25,000 nucleotides of DNA, taken from the NCBI GenBank assembly GCA_963170055.1, contig CAUJGJ010000313.1:364201-389200 (forward strand), read 5' to 3'. The position numbers and the translations under genes are program-made. Shown here piece by piece: positions 1 through 13,100 of the stretch (position 1 is its first letter; every line of letters begins with the position of its first letter). Origin of the DNA: Halisarca cf. caerulea (taxonomy: Eukaryota; Porifera; Demospongiae; Chondrillida; Halisarcidae). A model generated the notes under the pieces. That model was not told the DNA's origin and ran no database searches. It saw nothing but the letters and a program-made list of their open reading frames with translations.

Positions 1-525
1 TCAGACAATTTCAGTTTTGATCAGACGTCTTTTCGTAAGTGTACACATGTACAAAGTACTATGAAATATGACAACTACAATTCTCAGGGGATTATTTGTA
101 CAATGGAAATTCACTACAACAAATCCCCAGGGACACTGAAAATTCACTACATCAGAAACTCACAATAACCAGTTACACTTTCATAGTAGGACATTCACTG
201 GCTCACATGAATATATTCACTATATGCAGAAATTCACTGTAAGAGATTTCTCTATAACAATTTTGTCTACTGTAGTTTATTGCACTATTTCTGAAATTCA
301 GAATGCAAATGATTTGGCCTTGAAGGGCCACTGATATGAATTCTTTTCGTGAAAATCAATAGTTATCCTCCAAACAAATAACTTTGGGAGTGTTTAAATT
401 CACAACGGATTTTGCGTGACAATTTGCGATTATGTACATGTATCAGTTGCACACAGATCACAAACCCTTGGTATCATGCTGTGCTCAGCTAAAATGTCTG
501 ACCCCCAAAAAAATGATCACACAAG
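1..525. other. 3' flank of the NLR gene, no gene seen
   Basis: AT-rich sequence containing the probable 3' UTR and poly(A) signal. I see no coding exon or clear repeat apart from short imperfect repeats of ATTCACT and ATTCACTAC in 105-240. Confidence 0.5.
276..281 (-). terminator. Candidate poly(A) signal of the NLR gene
   Basis: AATAAA on the minus strand, about 245 bp after the predicted stop codon. It is a hexamer match only; no cleavage site can be proven. Confidence 0.35.
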
Positions 526-578
526 TCACCAAAATGGTTGGATAATGTCTGAATGATGACCATTATTTCTAACTCCAC
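526..578 (-). CDS. NLR predicted terminal exon
   Basis: Acceptor GGTATAGCAG. The phase-1 entry gives GGVRNNGHHSDIIQPFW followed by TGA at 526-528. It is short, so support comes only from the splice signal and phase. A candidate poly(A) signal lies about 250 bp downstream. Confidence 0.45.
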
Positions 579-1055
579 CTGCTATACCCGACCACACAGA
601 GAGGGTGTGGTAGACAGCCCAAACAACAAGTACACACAACCTCACCTTGTGGTGGGTGACAAGTGGGATCTCTCCCAGTTGACAGAGAAGATGATGAAAT
701 GAACTCAGTGTGTTCTGGAGATTTGAGTGCCGAGGTCAGCACTGGAGAGAATGGTTGTGAGATGGGATGAGGTTGGTCCTCTCTTGAAGGAGACAGAAGA
801 GGGGACATCGTCTTGGAGGCTGAGGTGAGAGGGACAACACACAAGGCTAAACCACTACATCAATGACAGCTACACTTCCCAAGGTACACATCATGTGACA
901 CACTACAAAGTATTACATGGACACACACACATAACATGGATGTGTACAGTACTACTACATGCAAGTTGATTTGTACTAATGTACACAAACTGTGTACACA
1001 CATACACAGGCTACACAAACACATAAATGGCTGTTTGTAAACTCTGTGTGTGTGT

Positions 1056-1117
<62 letters not shown>

Positions 1118-4100
1118 CTAAACAGAAACATTGGAAAACCAATTAATAACAAAGCTCTAAGTTCAACACAATAACAGTGGTATGAGAAAATGGAGGAATA
1201 GTGTCTGGTATGATAGACTACAGTCACTGAACACACTCCATCAAAGTAGAGTGGACCTTCACTCCAAGACCACCTCAATAACAGGACCACTATTCCCCAC
1301 TGTCAACACTTCTTCTACTCTACTACTCTGTACAGTACTACCATACAATTAGGACCACTCACAACTGAGACCATCTCCACTGGTCCCACAGGTGGTCTTA
1401 ATAGTGAGGGGTTACTGTCTACAACAACTTGAGGAGGAGAATATGGAAACAGTACACAATGACTGATACAGTACACACACAACCTCACCAGTTGAAATTT
1501 GAGGCTTCAGTTTGATGTAAATCCAGTCCATTCTCTGTAAGATGTAAGCCCACTCTATTCTCTCAACAGCTTCAAACCTCTCCCAGCAGTGTTGAGGTAG
1601 TTGTGACTTGATGTGGTCCTCCTTGACATTCGAGGCAAGTAGAGCAAAGTCCACATCATTACAGTTGGTAACTATTCCTCTTAGAATAGCACCACAGAGA
1701 GGGTATAATCCAGGGGCAGGCTTTGTAAAGAAAGCATTGGCTCGGATCATGTAGGAAACACTCTAAAAATGAGAAACAGAATGGTTCTCCACGGCAGGTA
1801 AAATAAGGAAACTGCTGTTCAGAAATAGAATCCACTGAACAATGTACAACACACACACACACACATGGGCTACAGCCACATCTACTGTATATACATATAG
1901 GAGGTTGTTTATCTCAGATTTACAAAATTGGAATGCATGGTACCATTAGTAGTTAATTAAAGTTACATGTTACTATTCTAGTCAAGAGGAAGTGCATGTG
2001 TTCTTCTAATAGTACTTGAAAACACAGTAAACATATATAGCAAAGAAGACTCAAACAAACTCAAAACACAACTTACAATTCTTAGTTTCCTCAATCTACA
2101 CTTGGACAAAGCACCTTCCACTACCTGTACATCCACTGACTGTTCATCCCAAGAGCTTCCACAATACAGCTTCCTAACCTAATATTAAGTAGTTAAACAC
2201 AACACAAAATGGCAGTGGACTTAGGGAGTATATATAGCAGACCTATACACACCAGACTAAGTGTTCATATAATATAGAAAACTGACTGCTTGTGAAGATA
2301 AAAGTGACACCTTCAAAAGACCCACAACTGGGCAGACCAGACTGTCTCCTACATCCATGCATCACAGACAGAAGCTAACAGTGTCATTGACACTCCACAA
2401 GGTGTTGTGATAGTACAACAAGTGGACAGGATATTGGAAGGAACTCACTACTAAACTAAGCTCTTCCAGTTGCTCAGCATTGTGTACTCTGCTGAGCAAT
2501 AGCCTACATTCAGCAGGAGTAAGCTCTAGTGTAAGGTGGCATACTGGTCTTGACATTGGACCTGTTACCAGTAGGTCACACCACTCATCACCTGTCATGG
2601 AGTGAAAACAGAAACATCTCACATATGTTTGATGTTGACAATATGGAGTACAGTAAACATCACCTCACTCAAGACTCACCTAATACTGTGCTAATTGGGA
2701 GCAAAGCGTACTCAAACCTCACACAAGTGATGTGGTCAGTGTCTGCTAAAGCCTCCACAAATGGAACTAACACTGATCTTGTTGAGGGAAGGTACTCCTC
2801 TGACCAATACTATGGTAGAAGGACATAATCTGGTGCAGCAGATGGACCATCACATGTGAGGCCTCAGAAGTACAGGAAATGATGTGTAAAATGCAGTCCA
2901 CCCAACAACACAGGAACAAACACAGCACAGCCTGGGCTAGTGCACAGGTCAGCCTGGGCTAGTGCACAGGACAGCCTGGGCTAGTGCACAGGACAGCCTG
3001 GGCTAGTGTACAGGACAGCCTGGGCTAGTGCACATGCAGGACAGCCTGGGCTAGTGCACAGGACAACCTGGGCTAGTGTACAGGACAGCCTGGGCTAGTG
3101 TACAGGACAGCCCAGGCTAGTGCACAGGACAGCCTGGGCTAGTGCACAGGACAGCCTGGGCTAGTGTACAGGATAGCCTGGGCTAGCATACAGGACAGCC
3201 TGGGCTAGTACACAGGACAGCCTGGGCTAGTGTACAGGACAGCCTGGGCTAGTGTACAGGACAGCCTGGGCTAGTACACAGGACAGCCTAGGCTAACATA
3301 CAGGACAGCCTGGGCTAGTGTACAGGACAGCCTGGGCTAGCATACAGGACAGCCTGGGCTAGTGTACAAGACAGAAAAGAGTCCACCATACAAAACACAT
3401 TGGAGGACACTTCACTACTACGTGGGCCCCTGGCCATCTAACAGAGTAGATACATACACAAAACAGATGCACACAATGCAACTACTGTACAGAGGATTAG
3501 TAACAGGTACACACATACACCCCAGAGAGCAATCCTGAATTCTGACACATTCTTGTTTCTATATCCTCCTTTCACCATTGCTAACACAAGGTCTCCAAGC
3601 TCTTCCAGTCTCTACAACAATACATCAGAGATGGGATGAAACAGATTGCTATACTCAACACTAGTGGCTACATCTCACCTCTACAACACAGCTAACATCA
3701 ACCTTCACTAGTTGCTCATTGGTTGCTAACAACTCCTCTACTTCAGCAGAGGAAATGAGACACTCATCAGATTGATCACTGTCACTAGTACCAGAGATAC
3801 GGTTGCCCTAATATGGAAATACATCGCTGTCGTTTTATTACTTTCTGAGCTTGTGTTGCAATAGTTCTCACCTCGGGAGCTCTCATGTAAACACAAAGCT
3901 CCTTCAACTTCTTGACATCCTTCAGACCTGACAGCACAGCACGCCACTCTTGACGGGTCAATGCCAAACCAACTGTGCACTTCTCACGAGGAACTAGCAG
4001 ACTCTGCAGAGAGTTAACATCTATTCCTACAAGTGGAAGAACAAGGACTGTCCGACACTGAGATAAAAAGTGTACATTCTTAACCCCCCAACACCATGCT

Positions 4101-7100
4101 ACATGGTCTACGAGAAGCACTACACTAAGCATTTCAGGGACCTATTTACTACTATATTCATAGATACAGTTCGCACTCAGACTGAAGTGTATGTTTTGTG
4201 CTTATATAAATGTTGACTATGTTCTCTTCGCCAATCAAGTTCAATCGAGAATGAGGTGCACTTCCTTGTGGATTGTAACTACTACCACGATTTGCGATCA
4301 TCACTTGCACATCTAGGCACTAGCATCAATCATCATTATCAATACTTATGCTCTAAAGAAACATTCATGTTCCTATAATGTGTAAACGTAACCCAAAACA
4401 GCTTATTTTATTCACAAAGCCATGCAACTCAGATCATCCTACACTTGTACCCACCCACCCAGCAGTCTTAATTTATGGTCTATTGTGCTTAGGTTATATG
4501 TACATACAATAATTATTATAATGTAGACGATTACTGTTAATTACCTTGTATATTTACAATGGTCATTGAGTAAACCATCATTGATCAATTTATTTATTGG
4601 CCTCACATGACATACACTTTAATTTCCCATGCATATCTTAACCATTGTTGTTACGGTAATCACACTTGTGTTATTTTCCCTCATCTTCCATGTGAGTATA
4701 TCCACCTATTTTTGGGTTTAGGGGCCATTTTGGCCTACAATACCTAATAATACTAATAATATAAAACACACATCTCATACTAAACTCTGTCTGGTGTAAC
4801 TAACATTAAACATAGATAAAACTATTGAGATGTACATATTTGCAAGACTGAACGAATATTATAAGAATTGACAGTTGTGTTGATAATCGTGTGTAATTCA
4901 ATTATGAATTGAACAATCACACTCCATCTAACAACTTTACTCTTGATGAGTTGCACCCGCTTGAAGGACTAGGGGAGGCCAAAGGCCGCCTTTTTACCTA
5001 GTACAATAAGATTTAACAGTTTTGCTGATAATACTAAAGTTTTAGTTTCCATGATTCATGCTCACCCAATAGAAGACCTACAAAGAACTCCTGGGTACAG
5101 GGGGCCTGTACAGTGAAACCTCTATAATGCGACATTCGCTCTGATCCGACCATCTTATGAGGCACAGTCACCATATTAGAGTATGATAAGAGTCACTCCA
5201 TAATCTGACAAACTCCTAATCCGACACTTTTTACAAGTCCCATTGAGTGTCGGATTGAAGAGGTTTCACTGTCTACAAGAACTATAGACAAGATAAGAAA
5301 TGATGCACTGGACCAAGTACAGTAGGAGGATAAGAACTTATGTACGTACATTCGCTACACATGGCATGGAGCAGCTACACATGGCATGGAGCAGCTACAC
5401 ATGGCATGGAGCAGCTACACATGGCATGGAGCAGCTACACATAGCATGGTGCAGCTACACATGGCATGGTGCAGCTACACATGGCATGGAGCAGCTACAC
5501 ATGGCATGGAGCAGCTACACATGGCATGGTGCAGCTACACATGGCATGGAGCAGCTACACATGGCATGGTGCAGCTACACAGAGCATAGAGCAGCTACAA
5601 GGATACGTACCTTGCATGTTTAATATGTGCCCCACACACATATTATGCACATGATCAAAAGTATGAGATCGTATTTATGTACATTCAGTCATGTTTATGT
5701 GTGCGTGTGCATGGCACATGAAAACATTACACATCAAGGGCAGATCCAGAGATTTATAAAGGAAGGGGGAAAGGGTTGCACCAGTGAGTGGGCCATGATG
5801 TCTGAGTATCTCTGTGCACATTATACATTATGAAATCACTATAAAAGACTCCAATAGAGAGAGGAGATCAATTTAAGTTGTAGCTTAATATGAACCTTTC
5901 AAACATCTTTAAAGGACAATTTGTTACTTTATTTCTGTTCATGAAGTGTTTTATGACACGAAGAACTGAGTACCAGTGTTGCCACGATACTCGCGATATA
6001 TCGTGTATTGCGATATTTCTACAGACAATACGATACACTGAGCATGCATGTCATTATACAGGTACTTATCTCTAGTAGGCTGTCCTGAAGAGGCTGCAAT
6101 GCTGGTTGGTGCTTTGACCTTGGTTAACATTGTGGTTTCATAGTCCCTACACTACACACCCACAGTCAATCAATCAATTAATTGATTAATTGTTTGAGCA
6201 TAGCAACAAGGTACAGAATGGTAGTCGAAACTGCAGTAGTGTCACCATTGCCAGTTTGTATTTGAACACCAAAAGAGATGTCATGCATTGGAAGGTCTCT
6301 TTTTGAGAAATGTGATTTGGACTTGAACAAGTGATCAGCTAATATTAATTACTCTGACTCTACCTATTTCGCATGCAATATGCTGATATTGTGATGTATT
6401 GCAATACATGTCTAGATAACAAATATTATTGTGATATACACTTTTAGCAATATCATGGTAACACTACTGAGTACGTTGTCAGTGTTAAATTTCAAAATTG
6501 CTGCATGAGGTTACCAAAAAGGGGAGCTCAAACAAGCCCCGTCGAACTATGGTAGATTCGTTACTGTTATGTACATTACAGTGACAATTTACACAACCAT
6601 CAGGGACTCTGTACACAACCATCAGGGACTCAGTACACAACCATCAGGGACTCAGTACACAACCATCAGGGACTCAGTACACAACCATCAGGGACTCTGT
6701 ACACAACCATCAGGGACTCCCTACACAACCATCAGGGACTCTGTACACAACCATCAGGGACTCAGTACACAACCATCAGGGACTCAGTACACAACCATCA
6801 GGGACTCAGTACACAACTATCAGGGACTCTGTAACCATCAGGGACTCTGTACACAACCATCAGGGACTCTCTACACAACCATCAGGGACTCTGTACACAA
6901 CTATCAGGGACTCTGAACACAACCATCAGGGACTCTGTACACAACCATCAGGGACTCTGTACACAACCATCAGGGACTCTGTACATAACCATCAGGGACT
7001 ATGTACACAACCATCAGGGACTCTGTACACAACTATCAGGGACTCTGTACACAACCATCAGGGACTCTCTACACAACCATCAGGGACTCAGTACACAACT

Positions 7101-10100
7101 ATCAGGGACTCTGTACACAACCATCAGGGACTCTCTACACAACCATCAGGGACTCTCTACACAACCATCAGGGACTCTGTACACAACCATCAGGGACTCT
7201 GTACACAACCATCAGGGACTCTGTACACAACCATCAGGGACTCTCTACACAACCATCAGGGACTCTCTACACAACCATCAGGGACTCAGTACACAACTAT
7301 CAGGGACTCTGTACACAACCATCAGGGACTCTGTACACAACCATCAGGGACTCTGTACACAACCATCAGGGACTCTGTACACAACCATCAGGGACTCTGT
7401 ACACAACCATCAGGGACTCTGTACATACCTCTTCCATTATAATAGCCTGCGTCAAAGCTGAGCTCAGTCAGTCTCTCATTCCTACAAAGACTCTCTATCG
7501 TCTCAGACCATTGATATAATGGGAGGGATTCCGGACAGTGAATATGCAGTAATCTGAGACAATGATTGCCTTCCAAAGCATTACTTGTCTTCTTCCAATC
7601 ACCTACAAAACTCCTTCCCTGAATCTATGTACATAAAAGCACTGGATCAAACAGATTCCTATACATGGACACCACATCCACAGCCATTAGACAGTACAGC
7701 ACAAATCATATTGAAACCATGGCAACCAACTGGAAGTGACTTCACACTATCCACTATAAAGGCTTGGATCTTAATGGTTAGTCGCTATGGCAACCTTTCA
7801 ATCAACCAAACTGCTGGCAAACCTTGGGCCACAGGGGCAAGGGTTGCATGACATATAAAATAGCAAGTCCTGAGGGAAAGAAATGTCTGAGGGCAAGTAC
7901 ATTTTATGCCATATAGAGCATAGGAGGCGGCGTAGCTGCTGTGGCACAAGTGTTTTCAGTGACAAAGTAGCAAGTAAGAGAACCTATACTGCTCGTTCCA
8001 CTATAAGGATGCACACATGTACCTGATGTGTGTAGCACATGCACATGTACCTAATGTATAGTACATGCATGCACATGTACCTGATGTGTGTAGCACACAT
8101 GGACCTGATGTGCAGCACACATGTACCCGATGTGTGTAGCACACTGTATGTACACAGACACTGGAGAGGATAGCATACCTCTTTCAACACAGTAAGTCTG
8201 AGCTCCTCAACTTGTCCTGACAAAGCAGACAACACTGTTTCCACAGATGGATCTTTCAACTCAACAGCTTTCACATTCCTAATGCTCTCATTCAGTGCCT
8301 TCAGATCTGTAAACAGTGGACAAATCACACAATCACAAACACATCTGCAGGAGTCATTATCAACTGACAACAGATGAGGAGTATCATCATTGTAGATGAG
8401 AATATACATAGCAAAGACTCAAACAAAGATAGCCTAATCCACACAGAAGCACAATACTGCAGGTGGAATGGTCCCTAGTGTTTGTGTATTTGTAATGAAT
8501 TTACATGTGTTTTATGTGGAATAACTGCATAAAACACATGTAAACTCATTACAAATACACAAACACTAGGGGTTTATCGCAGGAGAAATCCTGGGTAAAG
8601 GACACTCACAAACAAGCAACCCTTTACTTTTTACACCAGTTTACTCTCACACCACCTTGTCCCTACAGAAAATACTGACAGGATCCCGCAACTATTATAC
8701 TTAAACAGTCCAACCAGTCAACCATTAAAAGTCCTACACCCAACACCCCACCACAGGTAAGGGGGCCCCTTATTGCAGGAATTCCATTAGCTTGCATGTA
8801 CATACATCGCATGTACACAGCAGAGATACAACGTGGACCATGTCACTCACCACTTCGAGACAAGTCTGAGTAGTCTTCAAACTTAAGATTGACTTCCTGT
8901 AGGCTAGGATGGTGTGATATGGCATACACTGACACATGGGAATCATAAGGAGAGTGGATGTCTGCGCAAATACTGTTCTTGAACACTGCTTGGAGAACTT
9001 GGTTGGATACAGACTCGTCTTGGGCTTCATACAGGGACATCATGACAAGCTTACCAGCATTATCATCCGGGATGAGATGCTGGGTAATTGGTGCCCTATT
9101 TATAGAGACAGGATATGCTGCATAGTCACTAACATACAATCTATGTTCCATCACATAGTGGGTGAACTCCCAGTCCAACTCGTATACAGATGGCGGTGAT
9201 AAAGAGGCACTAAGGGATATCAAATCAACATGCTCAAGTTTAGTTAGTCCACAGTACATCCTCCAGATCTCTGCCGTCTCCGGAACTCCAAAATGTTTCA
9301 TCCAAATCGACTTTTGCTCTTCTTTGCTCTGATGTCCATTGTGAACTGCACCCAATGCTTCCTGTACTGTCTTGTGAGGAAATTGGTAGAGAACACATGC
9401 AATTGGAGAGGGATCATCGACGTCTTCGGAAAACAACAGGTTGTAGATGCTGCCACGAGTGTCTACGTATTTCTTCAAGTCACCCAAATCTTCATCTGTC
9501 AGAATCAGACGCTGGTCGAGACAACACTTGTATGCCACCTCACACAGCTGGTAAAACCCTGGAAACAGGTCTTTTGGGACTTCAAGGAGGTTTTGGATCC
9601 TCCTCTTGATAGATGGGTGTGTCTCACTGAGGTACTCCTCCAACTGGTGGCAGATGTACTTCAGGAAAATACCACTTAGATTCTCTGGAAGGGGATCGTC
9701 ATCAAGATATTCTTGGACCATGCATACTATTTCCAGGATCCTCGGAAAACGACACATCCCTTGAACTAGAGGGAGTGCCTCCAAACGATCAATCACTTCC
9801 TCTGCTTTACCTGAATCACTATCAAAGTAGCTCTTGACAAAACTGTCAATATTATCGCTTGTGAAACCGAGAATTTCAATGTAAAATGTGGGCGTTTCTA
9901 TCATAGTTGTCAGATCATGATATCGTGATGGTCGAGTAGTGATGAACACATCACACTTGCTGAGGTAACGATCTTTGACTGACAAAAGTCTGGATAGGAA
10001 GGGGGACTTTCCCAGCCAGTCTGCAACCTCATCGAATCCATCCAGAATTAGAATGACTCCAGTTCCATCTTGCTCCTCTATCACTGGACATAGCTCAGGA

Positions 10101-13100
10101 AGATTCAAGTGCTGCAGTAAGAACGGAAGATCAATGTCACCTTTTGTTGGGTCCCAATGTAATCTCAATCGTCTTAGCTCAACAAGGATTGCAAGCTGGT
10201 ATGCATGGGGGAGTGCTTGAGAGTAGATATCTTTACACAGCTGACGGGAAAGAGTAGTTTTCCCACAACCTGGGGCTCCTGCAATTACCACTCTTTTTCC
10301 CGATATTTGGCCACCACAAGTTAAGATGTCTTCATACTTAATTGATTCCAGTAATTCTGAATCACAGTAGTCATCTATTCCATGGATGGATGCCTGTAGG
10401 AATTCTTTGACAGCTTTTTTTGGTTTAGCTCGAGAGTAGTGATGTTCAACAGCTGCTACATTGATAAATTTAACATTACGTGAGTATCTTGACTTCACAC
10501 CAGTCACATCCTCTCTAGTGTAGAATAGTTTCAGTTCTTCGTATGCCTGCATGAAATGAACGGAGAGTTTCACTTGGTAATGGTGAATATAATGATGAAA
10601 AAAGGCAGATATGGTGATGGCACATACGATATGTGAAACAGTGGGGAAATAGTTGTTTTTCCAAGGCCAAAAGAGAATTGCTCAGCTGGAATTTAAGATA
10701 CCGTATGATCATCCTATTCTTACCTTCAGCAGCTCTATAGAGATAGTACATTAAAGTGTTTGAAAAGAACCTGTCAAAACTTCTGAAACATGCACCATTT
10801 TTCTCAGTACATGATGTTCATTGGGTGTACATACGTATGCATATTAAAACTTTATATGAGAAAATTCATTTGTTGTTGATTGATTTTCATGGCTGGGATG
10901 ATAGGCCCACAAATAATTTCTCACTCAAAAGTTCTTTTACATGAAAATTTCCAAATCCACGGTAAAACGGCTAACCGACTATTTCACTTGGTTACAATAT
11001 CATGTGTACTGGAAGGCACAAGCTAGCTACAGTCTATGGTTACAGGAAACAAGTTGTAGTTTGAATGGTGATTTATGCCTGTAATTATCACTGTATATAC
11101 GAACTGAAGATGGTAAGTACTGCAAATTATGCCATGCAGGTCTTTGTAGCAATCAATAAATACAACAAAACTGTAGGATTAGTAGGCTCGTGAACCAGAC
11201 CCTACTCGCCCATACACAGCAAGAAAGGGTCTGGTACTCAGTCTATTTAGAAATTTGTTAATGTCCATTAATGTTGGGACACTTTGATATGTAAAGACAT
11301 ATGAACATTTCCTTTCTTACCATAATTTGCTCAATTGCAGTCACCACTATCGCTACCAGAGACTAAGGCTACATTTACACGATGACAATTGCGCACATAC
11401 CCACAATTGTATCTGCAAAAATTGTTGCGGTTATGGCATAAGGGTATCAAGGTATCAGGTATCAGGTATCAGAGTATCTTACTTAGACTGGGAAGCGCAC
11501 GCAGTAGTATGCCTTCTGTTTACACATGTCAACAACGGTAAAAACGTTTCCTGTATCCACAAATGTTTGTATCCGATAATAAAAGCGGAACAATTTGTAT
11601 CCGATGCAAATGAATCGCCGTCGTATACATGGTACTTTTGTTTCTGAATAAGGTGGCTCTGCATAATCGCTGCCCTTTTGGCTCATCTTTCGAGTTTTAT
11701 AGGTATGTATGACATGTCCGCATACCACTCAATGATGCTCCGTTGTGCTCATTTTGCCCAAAGAAGATGGAGATTGGTGAATATGGTCCTATGTACTTTC
11801 CATGTACAAGAGGCATCTGCGACTGCAAAGACTGTTTAGGATTAGGCCTGGAAGAACTCAAGGAAGATGGGATAGTTTCGTTGAGGATATAGAGTGGACT
11901 GAAGAATGGAAAGAAAACTTTGGATGCAGAAGCACAACTTTTCAAACTCTGTATCGAGTTGGAACCCTTAATCAAGAGGGAGCAACCGAACATGCATAAG
12001 CCAATCTCAGTAGAATGCCAGGTCAAAGTGAAGTTATAATATCTTTCAGCCTGGATGAAGGTAGGCTAGAAAGACAGCCAATGCACTTGGCATTTCTTGT
12101 TTGTCTGTCTCATTAACTGTCCGTCGAGTGTGTAAGGCTATTGCTATCCACCTTGGACCCAGATATGTACGTACATACTTCAACTGAACAACACGTTAAG
12201 GAGAGAGTAGCTCATTTTTATTGTACTTTCTTTGTTCCACAATGTTTGGGGGCTATAAATTGCACACGCATTGAAATAAAGCTACCAGGATTTCTCTTCT
12301 TGGGCCACATTTTCTTCAGGCAATGCACTACCTGCAATTTACTATACTTGCTACCAGTGTCTTGTTGCGTGGGTATATCTGCCTCCTCACTGTTAACCTC
12401 AATTTGGACTTCAACATCCCCCTGCTCCCCGTTGCCAGGTCGAAGTGAAGTTATACTATCTTTCCGTTCCACTCCCTGTTGCCATTCTCTCAGGGGCGGA
12501 TCCAGGATCCATCATTGAGTATTATTAAGAATGTATATTATGTAAACAGCAGTTCTGCTGTCTCAATGCTGCATGAATGTATTGCTAACAAACAATTTAC
12601 TTTGCATTATTTGTCACCTCCAATAATGGGCAGGCAATGGATCAGGTTACACATTATGCCTGCCATGCGTTTCCAATTTTAAGATGGCCGCCTGCCTAAC
12701 GAAGCAAAATAGCTACGTAAATAGAGGGCATTCGACCTAAAAGATTGGTTCTTCTGAATTTCTAATCCCAAAACTTTGTTATGCTCTGATATTTAGATAA
12801 CTAGACTTACAATCTTAGCTGGAATGAGGTTCCAATACTAGTAATTCACATTGGGCATGGGAAACTAAGTTGTACCCTGCTATTTAAAAATGGAGGATTA
12901 GAAAGAGGTGGGTTCGTCCGAGCCCAACAAACCACCCCTGAATCCGCCACTGACTCTACACTGTTCTCTAGGTCTCCATTCTCAATTCCACTCTTCGTTT
13001 TCTCTGTGGCAGATGACCCTCCCCAGATTTCTTGGCACAGTGTGAAAATAGAGCAATACCACCCTTTCATGTCCACTTCTATACGACCTAAATCTACCGC

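Noticed and set aside
2928..7426. CRISPR-like direct repeats
   Set aside because: The units are contiguous with no unique spacers, in animal intronic sequence. They are minisatellites.
6569..7519. ORFs of 115 and 172 codons (QPSGTLYTTIRDSVHN repeats)
   Set aside because: Read-through of the 22-bp intronic minisatellite. It runs antisense into a genuine NLR exon.
9293..9679. 128-codon plus-strand ORF with hydrophobic start
   Set aside because: Antisense shadow of the NACHT exon, which has clear conserved motifs on the other strand.
12218..12472. 84-codon minus-strand ORF (MERKDSITSL)
   Set aside because: It lies antisense to the Harbinger pseudogene and shows no protein family features.
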